Part shown: piece by piece, positions 56,985-64,000 of the stretch
How positions within the stretch are numbered: position 1 is the stretch's first letter
Layout: every line of letters starts with the position of its first letter
Assembly (NCBI RefSeq): GCF_002858925.1
Contig: NZ_PJRS01000011.1
Coordinates: 62,001 to 126,000, forward strand
Direction: 5' to 3'
DNA: 64,000 nt
Origin: Caulobacter zeae
GTDB taxonomy: Bacteria > Pseudomonadota > Alphaproteobacteria > Caulobacterales > Caulobacteraceae
Position numbers and translations under genes: made by a program
The notes under the pieces: generated by a model
Told to the model about the DNA's origin: nothing
The model's database searches: none
What the model saw: only the letters and a program-made list of their open reading frames with translations

Positions 56985-57160
56985 CTCCCATGGGGAGAGG
57001 GAGGGGCCCGCGCCGATAGGCGTGGGAGGGTGAGGGGGTAAACCGCCTGCGGTCCCATCATCCCTCGGTCACAGCCCTGTCCGGATAGGCTCAAACCCCT
57101 CAACCTCCCATGCTGCGCATGGGCCCCTCCCTCTCCCTCTGGGAGAGGTTTTTCAGGGAT
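56985..57160. repeat. Intergenic palindromic repeat, family C, copy 3
   Basis: Left half CTCTCCCATGGGGAGAGGGAGG with GCGCC-GATA-GGCGT; right half CCTCAACCTCCCATGC and GCATGGGCCCCTCCCTCTCC. Convergent gap between the chemoreceptor and glycan enzyme genes. Stem sequences differ from 11050-11340 but still pair. Confidence 0.8.
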
Positions 57161-57176
57161 GGGGGAGGTTCTTGCT

Positions 57177-60100
57177 TCACTTCACCGCCACGGTCGCGCG
57201 GCGTTCCAGTTTGCCCCAGCCCACCCGGCCGCCGCGCACGGCGGTCAGCACCGATTTCACCACCACGTAGTACATCAGCTGGCGGTAGCCGAAGCGCTGC
57301 ACCGGCAGGTAGGGCAGGTCGGCCCACGGCGCGCGCTTCTCCAGGGCCATGCCCAGGGCGCCGGCCGACAGGTCGACGAGAATGAACACCGCCCAGTAGA
57401 GCAGGCCGCGCACCATGTCGTCGGGCCGCCATTCCAGCGGGTGGGCGAGCGCGGCGTAGAGGCCCGACACCAGGCTCCAGACCACGGCCAGGTCCACGAG
57501 CGGCGCCGCCACGGCCAGGAGGATCTGGAACAGCCAGATCTGCGGCAGGGCCACGAAGCCCAGCACCGGGGTCTTGGGGTTGAACAGCGCCGCGCGATGC
57601 TTCCACACGCATTGCAGGGTGCCGAACGACCAGCGGAAGCGCTGCTTGAGCAGGCCCGACACCGTGTCGGGGGCCTCGGTATAGGCGCGGGCGGCCGGGT
57701 CGAAGGCCACCTTCCAGCCGGCGCGCTGGCAGGCGATGGTCAGGTCCTGGTCCTCGGCCAGGGTGTCGGAGGGATAGCCGCCCAGGGCGTCGAGCACGCT
57801 CTTGCGCCAGGCCCCGACCGCGCCCGGCACGACGGTCACCGCGCCCAGGGCCGCCAGAGCCCGCCGCTCCAGGTTCTGGGCGGTGACATATTCCAGGGCC
57901 TGCCAGCGGGTGACGATGTTGAGGCGGTTGCCGACGATGGCGTTGCCGGCCACAGCCCCGATCTTCGGGTCGGCGAACCAGCGCACCAGACGGCCGATGG
58001 TCGACTTGGGGAACTGGGTGTCGGCGTCCAGGGCCACGACATACTCGCCCCTGGCCACGGCCAGGCCCCGGTTGACGGCCCGCGCCTTGCCGCCGTTCTC
58101 GAACGACAGCAGCGTCACGCGCGGATCGCCGGCGAAGTGGTCGCGCACCTCCTGGGCCGTGCGGTCCTTGGAGCCGTCGTCGAGGACCAGCACCTCGATA
58201 TTGGTCCAGTCGCTCTCCAGGATCCGCGCCACCGATGCGGCGATCACCTTTTCCTCGTTGAAGCAGGGGATCAGCACGCTGACCAGCGGGCCGCTCGCGG
58301 GATCCAGATCCTGCGGCGTGCGCTCGGTCGCCTTGTGGACCAAGGCCAGGCAGGCCAGGAAGACGAGGCGCGCCACGCCCAGGGCGATGGCGGTGATGAA
58401 GAGCCCGACCAGCAGGGCGTTCAGCCCCCGGAAGAAGCCGAAACCCAGGCGGTCCAGCGCCAGGCCGACGGGATCGCGCTCGCTCTTGGGCATCACCTGC
58501 TCAGGCGTCATGCCGGCCAGCTCGCCGACCGTGACCAGCCGGTAGCCGCGGGCGCGGATGCCGTCGATCAGGCCGGGCAGGGCCTTGATGGTGTTCTCGC
58601 GATTGCCGCCGGCGTCGTGCAGCAGCACCACCTGCCCGGGGTTGGCGCCCGGATGGTCCAGGCGGTCCAGCGCGCGGTCGATGATCACCTGCGGGGGCGG
58701 CTTCTGCCAGTCGTCGGTGTCGATCCGCAGGCCGACGATCAGGTAGCCCAGGGTCTGGGCGATCACCAGGGGATCGACCTCGCGCGGGGTCGAGGGCTCG
58801 GCGTCGCCGAAGAACGGCGGGCGGAACAGCCGCATCGAGCGGCCGGTGACCACCTCGAACAGGCGCTGGGTGGCGTTCAGCTCGACCTGGGTCTGGGGCA
58901 GCGGCGTCTCGCCGATGTTGGGGTGGGTCCAGGTGTGGCCGCCGACGTCGTGGCCTTCGCGGATCTCGCGCTCCACTAGGCCCGGATGCTTCTGCATGTT
59001 CTGGCCGATGACGAAGAAGGTGGCCGGCGCGTTCTTGGCTTTCAGGATGTCGAGGATCTTCGGCGTCCAGCGCGGGTCGGGGCCGTCGTCGAAGGTCAGG
59101 GCCACCAGGCCCGGCTTCTGGCCGTAGCGCTCGATGACATAGGAGCTGGGCAGCACGTCGTAGGTCTCGCCCGAGATCAGGCCGGTGTCGGGGTCGAACT
59201 CCAGGGACCGCTTGCCCGGCGTGGGCAGGGACGAGACACGCAGCACCTCGCCGCCGCCGTCGAAGTCGACGCTCTGGCCCGCCGGGATGCGGGCCAGGGC
59301 GGCGGCCGTCGCCTTGCCGTAGGGCTGGCCCAGCACGCTCCACACGCCCGGATCCTCGCCGCCCATCCGCCACAGGCCATAGCCGCGCGGGCGGAACGGG
59401 TCGGTGGCCTTGATCTGGTTGAACAGGGTGGCCGCGTCGAGGAACCACACGACGTGCTTGTCGCCGTTGTCGGCGGCGTAGGCGTAGGTGGGGTTGAGGG
59501 CGTCGTCGTCCATGCGGATGGCCGCGCCGGCGTCCTGGGCGTTGCGGATCGCCTCGTGGAAGGTGGCCGCGTCGCCGCTGGCCGCCGTCCCGTCGGCCTT
59601 CAGCGTCCAGTCGTAGCCGTAGGCGCCGAGCGCCAGCACGGTGCGGGCCGGGTCGAGGGTGGCGAAGCGCTTGTCGAGCTCGGCTTCGTACCAATCCTGG
59701 CCGGCGTTGGGGCCGGGATCGCCGCCGCCGTAGTGCTGGTCGTAGGCCATCAGCACGATGGTGTCGGCCGACTGCTGCAGGCGCTTGAGCGGCCAGCCCT
59801 GTTCGTCGAAGGGCGCGGTGACCCAGACCTCGCGGCCCGAGGCCTTGAAGGCCGCGCGGGCTTCGTCCAGCAGCAGCGGATAGTTGGCCAGGCCCTTGGG
59901 CGACAGGGCCTCGAGGTCGAAGATGTAGCCGCCGAAGCCGCGCCGCTGGGCCAGGGCGACCAGGTTGTCGATCAGCGCCTTGCGGGCGGCCGGGTCGGCC
60001 AGCAGGGCGTCGGCCATCGGGCCGTTGAAGCTGGCGTTAGCCGAGTTGTGTACCAGCGGCAGCACGGTCGGGTGGTTGGGCGCGGCGGCGATGCGGGCCG

Positions 60101-60533
60101 TGCCGACCGGGTCGTCGTCGACCGAGATCTGGCCCTTGGGGCCGTTCAGCGCCACCCACTGCGGCGAGACGACATCGAGGCCGGCGATGTGCCGGCGCAG
60201 GGACTCGCGGCTGTCCTCGTCCCAGGGCACGTAGAAGCCGACGCTGAGCGGCTTGGCCGCGCCGGTCGTGGTCGGGGTCTTGGGCGCGGGGAGGGCTCGC
60301 CAGGCGGGCGGCTTGCCGGGCTTGAGGCGGTGGACCGTCTCCTCGTGCAGCGCCGACAGCACGTGCGGGTCCTTCAGCGTCACCGCCGGCAGGCGCGGGG
60401 CGAAGGCCAGGGTGGCCAGGAAGCCGGCGACGATGGCCGCCACCAGCGACAGGGCTATGCCCGCCGCCAGGGTGAACCTGCGCCGCCGCTTGCCGGTGGG
60501 ATCATGGAAGATGTGCCGATCGTCGCCGCTCAT
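57177..60533 (-). CDS. Three-domain glycan enzyme: GH18-like, polysaccharide deacetylase, GT2
   Basis: A protein of 1118 residues. After a basic cytoplasmic tail and one membrane helix (about 20-42), residues about 95-400 form a GH18-like domain with GGYIFDLE (Asp206, Glu208), as in chitinase-like folds. Residues about 470-680 are a NodB/CE4 deacetylase with TFDDGPDP (Asp482 and Asp483), HTWTHP, RPPFF and LLHDAGG. Two helices then lead to a GT2 domain: DDGSKDRT (Asp785), DADTQ (Asp836), EDQDLTIA and QRFRW (Gln964), with more C-terminal helices. The GT2 site should face the cytoplasm and the other two the periplasm. This suggests synthesis, deacetylation and trimming of an N-acetylated polymer, poly-GlcNAc-like or chitin-like. 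The substrate is inferred. Confidence 0.9.
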   Translation of the reverse strand: MSGDDRHIFHDPTGKRRRRFTLAAGIALSLVAAIVAGFLATLAFAPRLPAVTLKDPHVLSALHEETVHRLKPGKPPAWRALPAPKTPTTTGAAKPLSVGFYVPWDEDSRESLRRHIAGLDVVSPQWVALNGPKGQISVDDDPVGTARIAAAPNHPTVLPLVHNSANASFNGPMADALLADPAARKALIDNLVALAQRRGFGGYIFDLEALSPKGLANYPLLLDEARAAFKASGREVWVTAPFDEQGWPLKRLQQSADTIVLMAYDQHYGGGDPGPNAGQDWYEAELDKRFATLDPARTVLALGAYGYDWTLKADGTAASGDAATFHEAIRNAQDAGAAIRMDDDALNPTYAYAADNGDKHVVWFLDAATLFNQIKATDPFRPRGYGLWRMGGEDPGVWSVLGQPYGKATAAALARIPAGQSVDFDGGGEVLRVSSLPTPGKRSLEFDPDTGLISGETYDVLPSSYVIERYGQKPGLVALTFDDGPDPRWTPKILDILKAKNAPATFFVIGQNMQKHPGLVEREIREGHDVGGHTWTHPNIGETPLPQTQVELNATQRLFEVVTGRSMRLFRPPFFGDAEPSTPREVDPLVIAQTLGYLIVGLRIDTDDWQKPPPQVIIDRALDRLDHPGANPGQVVLLHDAGGNRENTIKALPGLIDGIRARGYRLVTVGELAGMTPEQVMPKSERDPVGLALDRLGFGFFRGLNALLVGLFITAIALGVARLVFLACLALVHKATERTPQDLDPASGPLVSVLIPCFNEEKVIAASVARILESDWTNIEVLVLDDGSKDRTAQEVRDHFAGDPRVTLLSFENGGKARAVNRGLAVARGEYVVALDADTQFPKSTIGRLVRWFADPKIGAVAGNAIVGNRLNIVTRWQALEYVTAQNLERRALAALGAVTVVPGAVGAWRKSVLDALGGYPSDTLAEDQDLTIACQRAGWKVAFDPAARAYTEAPDTVSGLLKQRFRWSFGTLQCVWKHRAALFNPKTPVLGFVALPQIWLFQILLAVAAPLVDLAVVWSLVSGLYAALAHPLEWRPDDMVRGLLYWAVFILVDLSAGALGMALEKRAPWADLPYLPVQRFGYRQLMYYVVVKSVLTAVRGGRVGWGKLERRATVAVK

Positions 60534-60677
60534 CGCGCCGTGCCCCGTTCATACCGCTGATAACACGGTTTCGGCGGCGCAATGATCCTCGATCATGTCC
60601 GAACGGTGGCGCTTGAACGGCCTTGAAGCGACTGCGACTTTTTGGCCGGGGATCGCCTTCCGTTCCCCCACTCCACT

Positions 60678-60796
60678 CCCGTCATTCCCGCCCTTGGTTC
60701 CGCTCCCACGAGAGGCGCAAGCGGACTGCTCAGCAGTCCGCCGCTCTCGCCCTTGCGGCTGACAGAGGGGTTCCCGCCACAAGGGCGGGAATGACG
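60678..60796. repeat. Intergenic palindromic repeat, family A, copy 4 (shortened)
   Basis: The right arm matches other copies, but the left arm lacks about 15 bases (CCCGCCCTTG joins directly to GTTCCGC). The centre is CGGACTGCT-C-AGCAGTCCG (60722-60740), different from the other three copies but equally palindromic. Tandem minus gap between MFS and glycan enzyme genes. Confidence 0.85.
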
Positions 60797-60819
60797 AGAG
60801 GAATGGGGAGGCGGTGGAC

Positions 60820-62154
60820 CTAGTCCACCCAGTCCTTCTCCAGCCGCTTGCTGGCCAGGAAGAACAGGCCGGCGGCCACGAGATAGAAGCCCATGCCGGT
60901 ATAGATCGACCAGCGCAGCGACTCCGCGCCGAACACCGGCTTCAGGAGGTCGGAGACCAGGCCGAAATAGTAGATGCCGACGGCGATGCCGAGCAGGTTG
61001 TTGATCAGCAGGAACAGGGCCGAGGCGGTGGTGCGCATCGGGGCCGGGGCCAGGTGCTGGACGGCGGCGGTGATGGGGCCCAGCCACGCCAGGTTCAGGC
61101 CCGTGGGGATCAGGAAGATCAGGAAGGCGGCCGTCATCGCGCCGGTGCGGCCAAGGCCCCCGAACAGCGCGCCGCTGTTCATGGCCAGCAGGAAGCAGGG
61201 CACCGAGATCAGGAAGGCGATGGCCGGGGTGATCGGGTAGCCCGACTTGGACTTGGCGCCCAGCTTGTCGGCCACCACGCCGCCCAGCCAGATGCCCAGC
61301 AGGCCGCCGAACAGGGCGATGCCCGAATAGTACCAGGCGGTCTGCGACAGGGTCAGGCCAAGGCTGCGCATGAAGAAGCTGGGCAGCCAGGCGGCCACGC
61401 CGTAGCCGCACACCGACGAGGCGGCCGCGCCGAACGACAGCAGCCAGAACGACGGCTTGGCCGCCAGCAGGCGCACGGCGTCGCCGAACGGCGGGGGCGG
61501 CGCGGGCGGGGCCGGGGGCGCGGCGCTCTCGATGCGGTCGGCGCCGCCGCGCGGCGGATCCTTGACGATCGCGCGGAAGATCGGGGCCAGCACCACGCCG
61601 AGAAGACCCACGACGATGAAGGCCGTGCGCCAGCCGTAGGTGGCGGCCAGCAGGCCGCCGACCAGCGTGCCCAGGCCAGACCCCAGCGGGATGCCGAAGG
61701 CGTAGGCGGCCAGGGCGCGGGCCCGTTGGCTCTTGGGGAAGTAGTCGGCGATCAGCGAATAGGCCGGAGCCACGCCGCCGGCCTCGCCGACGCCGACGCC
61801 CATGCGCGAGAAGAACAGCTGCCAGAACCCGCCGGCGAAGCCGCAAAGGGCCGTGAAGCCGCTCCAGACGGTGAGGGCGGCGGTCATGATCCACACGCGG
61901 CTGAAGCGGTCGGCCAGCCAGGCGATGGGGATGGCCAGGGTGGTGTAGAGCAGGGCGAAGGCCAGGCCCCCCATCAGGCCGAACTGGCCGTCGGTGAGGC
62001 CGAACTCGTCCTTGATCGGCTTGGCCAGGATCCCGAGGATCTGCCGGTCGAGGAAGTTCAGGGTGTAGACGAGGATCAGCGTGGCCAGCACCACGTAGCG
62101 ATAGCTCGGGGCCGGCGCGGCCTCGTCAGGTTTGCGACCGTCGTCCATCGCCAT
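60820..62154 (-). CDS. MFS transporter, Spinster-like
   Basis: A protein of 444 residues with twelve helices predicted from hydrophobicity. The conserved first-loop motif appears as LADRFSRVWIM, and the N-terminal half has LNFLDRQILGILAKPIKDEFGLTD, typical of the Spinster/hexuronate-like group in Caulobacter and sphingomonads. The start may instead be two codons later, at 62148, where GGGGG is better spaced. It lies 90 bases downstream of a TonB-dependent receptor on the same strand, suggesting that the receptor and this inner-membrane carrier take up the same compound. Confidence 0.88.
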   Translation of the reverse strand: MAMDDGRKPDEAAPAPSYRYVVLATLILVYTLNFLDRQILGILAKPIKDEFGLTDGQFGLMGGLAFALLYTTLAIPIAWLADRFSRVWIMTAALTVWSGFTALCGFAGGFWQLFFSRMGVGVGEAGGVAPAYSLIADYFPKSQRARALAAYAFGIPLGSGLGTLVGGLLAATYGWRTAFIVVGLLGVVLAPIFRAIVKDPPRGGADRIESAAPPAPPAPPPPFGDAVRLLAAKPSFWLLSFGAAASSVCGYGVAAWLPSFFMRSLGLTLSQTAWYYSGIALFGGLLGIWLGGVVADKLGAKSKSGYPITPAIAFLISVPCFLLAMNSGALFGGLGRTGAMTAAFLIFLIPTGLNLAWLGPITAAVQHLAPAPMRTTASALFLLINNLLGIAVGIYYFGLVSDLLKPVFGAESLRWSIYTGMGFYLVAAGLFFLASKRLEKDWVD

Positions 62155-62197
62155 GCCCCCAGGGAATCAAACTCGGCTTTTGTGCAGCCTGGACAAG

Positions 62198-62233
62198 AAA
62201 AGGGCGACGGCCTGTTGCAGCAAGCCGTCGCCC
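62198..62233 (-). terminator. Rho-independent terminator of the TonB receptor gene
   Basis: GGGCGACGGC (62202-62211) pairs with GCCGTCGCCC (62224-62233) over a 12-base loop; on the minus strand four T follow. It starts twelve bases past the receptor stop, so the MFS gene needs its own promoter or read-through. Confidence 0.82.
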
Positions 62234-62244
62234 TAGGCGTTCGC

Positions 62245-64000
62245 CTAGAACTTCACTTCGAACGACGCCGTCACCGTGCGCGGCGGGCCGTAGAAAGCGC
62301 TGACGGAGTTGCCGTAGAACACGGCCGCCGACTGCGGGAAGTTGTAGCCGCCGATGCGATAGCGCTCGTCGCCGAGGTTCTTGCCGGTCAGGGCGGCCTT
62401 GTAGCGCCCTTGCGCCGAGGTCCAGATCAGGCTGGCGTCATAGAGCCAGTAGGACCCCTGATCGAGCGCCGAGGGGATCTCGAACATGTGGTAGGACGAG
62501 CGGTACGAGGCCGTCGGGGTGAAGGTGATCGAGCCGTTGTCGCCCAGGTCGTGGCTGAAGTTCAGGCCGAAGTTGCCCGTCCACTTCGGGGTGTTCTGGA
62601 ACACCCGCGAGTTGGAGAAGTCGCGCACCACCGGCGGCGTCGAGGTCAGGTCCAGCGCCTTGTACTCGTCGAACTCGGCCTTGATGTAGCCCAGCGAGAC
62701 GTTGGCGCTGACCCAGTGGGCCAGCTTGGCGACGCCCTCGACCTCGAAGCCCGACATGTGGGCGCGGCCGACGTTCAGCACCTGGCTGGCGATCGAAGCG
62801 CCGACCGGGGTCTGCTGGGTGACCTGCATGTCCTTGTACTTGGAGTAGAACACCGCGGTGTTCAGGCTCAGGCGGCGGTCGAAGAAGTAGCCCTTCAGGC
62901 CGCCTTCGAACGAGTCGACGGTCTCGGGCTCGTAGCCGTCGGCCGAGTTGGGCGTCAGGATCTGGTCGGAGCGCATGTCGAAGCCGCCCGACTTGAAGCC
63001 CTGGCTGTAGGAGACATAGGCGTTCAGGTCGTCGCTGATCTCGTACTTGGCGCTGAGGCGCGGGGTGAACTTCGAGAAGGTCTTCTTGTTGGTGAAGCTC
63101 GAGCGCAGCAGGCCGGGCACGGCGGCGTTGTTGCCGAACAGCGGGCTGCGGATGCCGGTGAAGTTCTGGCGATAGACGCGGCCGTACTTCTCGTCGCGGG
63201 TCATGCGGCCGCCGACCGAGACCGACAGGCGCTCGGTCAGGTCGTAGCTGACGTCGGCGAAGGCCGAATAGCTCTCGGTGTCGACATTGCCGGCGGTGGC
63301 GATGGTGGTGTTGATCTGGCTGACCACGGTGTCGAAGGCGCCGGCGGCGGTGGCGTTCATGTAGTAGACGCCGGCCACGCCCTGCCAGCGGTCGCCGGTG
63401 AACAGCGCCTGGAATTCCTGGCTGAACTGGTGGTCGTTGTAGCGGCCGGGAATGTCGAGATAGGCGCCCGGCAGTTCGTCGAAGTCGATGGTGCCTTCGG
63501 TGTTGCCCGAGCGGTAGGCGGTGATCGACTTGACGGTGATCAGGTCGTTGATCGTCCACTGGCCCAGCAGCGACACGCCGCTGTTCTCGACGCGGTTGGT
63601 GTCGCCCGAGCCGGCGCGGGTGTCGTAGACGTCGGGCAGCACCTCGCCGCCGGGGATCGGCTGGCCCAGGATGTTCAGCGCCTGCACCTCGCGGTGGCCG
63701 TGGCGCGGGTTCGACTTGTCGCGGGTGGTGTCGGCCGACAGCCTAAAGAACAGCGCGTCGGTGGGCGTGTATTCGACGCTGACGCGGCCGGTGGCGACGT
63801 CCTTGTCGTAGTGTTCGGCGCCGGTGTTGAGGTTCTTGCCGTAGCCGTCGTGGTCGAAGCTGGCGGCGGCGAAGCTGACCGCCAGCTTGTCGCCGATCGG
63901 GGCCTTGGCCGAGACCAGGAAGTCGCGCTGGTCGTAGCTGCCCAGCGAGGCCTTCAGGCGCAGTTCCGGCTCCGGGCCGATCTTGCGGGTCACATACTTG
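62245..64000 (-). CDS. TonB-dependent receptor, N-terminus beyond the window
   Basis: About 585 residues of the C-terminal part are visible; the plug and signal peptide lie right of the window (the frame is open to the edge, entering at KYVTRKIG). The barrel has many strands and ends with the terminal Phe motif (VTASFEVKF). Phrases such as FKSGGFDMRS and YEPETVDSFEGGLKGYFFDRRLSLN are typical of the Caulobacter group of receptors. It imports a ligand across the outer membrane using TonB energy. The ligand is unknown; the downstream MFS gene may carry the same compound. Confidence 0.93.
   Translation of the reverse strand, partial: KYVTRKIGPEPELRLKASLGSYDQRDFLVSAKAPIGDKLAVSFAAASFDHDGYGKNLNTGAEHYDKDVATGRVSVEYTPTDALFFRLSADTTRDKSNPRHGHREVQALNILGQPIPGGEVLPDVYDTRAGSGDTNRVENSGVSLLGQWTINDLITVKSITAYRSGNTEGTIDFDELPGAYLDIPGRYNDHQFSQEFQALFTGDRWQGVAGVYYMNATAAGAFDTVVSQINTTIATAGNVDTESYSAFADVSYDLTERLSVSVGGRMTRDEKYGRVYRQNFTGIRSPLFGNNAAVPGLLRSSFTNKKTFSKFTPRLSAKYEISDDLNAYVSYSQGFKSGGFDMRSDQILTPNSADGYEPETVDSFEGGLKGYFFDRRLSLNTAVFYSKYKDMQVTQQTPVGASIASQVLNVGRAHMSGFEVEGVAKLAHWVSANVSLGYIKAEFDEYKALDLTSTPPVVRDFSNSRVFQNTPKWTGNFGLNFSHDLGDNGSITFTPTASYRSSYHMFEIPSALDQGSYWLYDASLIWTSAQGRYKAALTGKNLGDERYRIGGYNFPQSAAVFYGNSVSAFYGPPRTVTASFEVKF

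Overview
The window is about 64 kb of very GC-rich, gene-dense DNA with chromosomal housekeeping content. It looks like an alphaproteobacterium of the family Caulobacteraceae, most likely Caulobacter. The evidence is a pstCAB-phoU-phoB cluster that follows phoR and has no pstS, an alphaproteobacterial lipid A/KDO operon (msbA-like, DUF374, waaA, lpxK), sucCD plus sucAB on one strand, abundant outer-membrane receptors, and strong third-position GC bias that opens long false ORFs opposite most genes. No rRNA, tRNA, CRISPR array, insertion sequence or prophage was seen. The organism assignment is inference from content, not a database match.

Layout. 1-11 kb: phosphate block, with a partial OprP-like porin and a large autotransporter on the minus strand, then phoR-pstC-pstA-pstB-phoU-phoB on the plus strand, with a Pho-box-like array at the phoR/pstC junction. 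11-18 kb: a MerR regulator divergent from a small cation diffusion facilitator with a clear MerR-type promoter; a cysteine hydrolase; a hybrid histidine kinase; purD; an APH-type phosphotransferase. 18-29 kb: a periplasmic amidohydrolase; the envelope operon (msbA-like, DUF374 acyltransferase, His-rich CDF exporter, waaA, lpxK); a tyrosine phosphatase-like protein; DUF4170, CysQ-like and PmbA/TldE genes; a MAPEG protein. 29-48 kb: mostly single metabolic and membrane genes (SDR/LysR pair, M14 peptidase with a coupled unknown gene, ubiD, DUF4153, ABC exporter, VOC, ETF-beta-methyltransferase-like protein, desaturase, LprI-like, ubiA, catalase, NAD-binding protein, MmcQ/YjbR, aldo-keto reductase). 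48-55 kb: sucB, sucA, sucD, sucC. 55-64 kb: a soluble tandem-PAS chemoreceptor, a giant GH18-deacetylase-GT2 fusion, an MFS transporter and a partial TonB-dependent receptor.

How the genes work together. The phosphate block is a sensing and uptake unit (PhoR/PhoB, PstCAB, PhoU) next to an outer-membrane porin that could admit phosphate. LpxK, WaaA and the MsbA-like flippase build and export the KDO-lipid A core. SucABCD is the 2-oxoglutarate to succinate part of the TCA cycle. UbiD and UbiA catalyse two steps of ubiquinone synthesis.

The least explained feature is a set of intergenic palindromic repeats of several families. They lie in nine of ten convergent gaps and in several tandem gaps, but in none of the ten divergent (promoter) gaps. 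Their hairpin stems differ in sequence between copies while keeping base pairing. The most unusual single gene is the 1118-residue three-domain glycan enzyme at 57177-60533. I found no clear evidence of a wholly new defence or mobile system.
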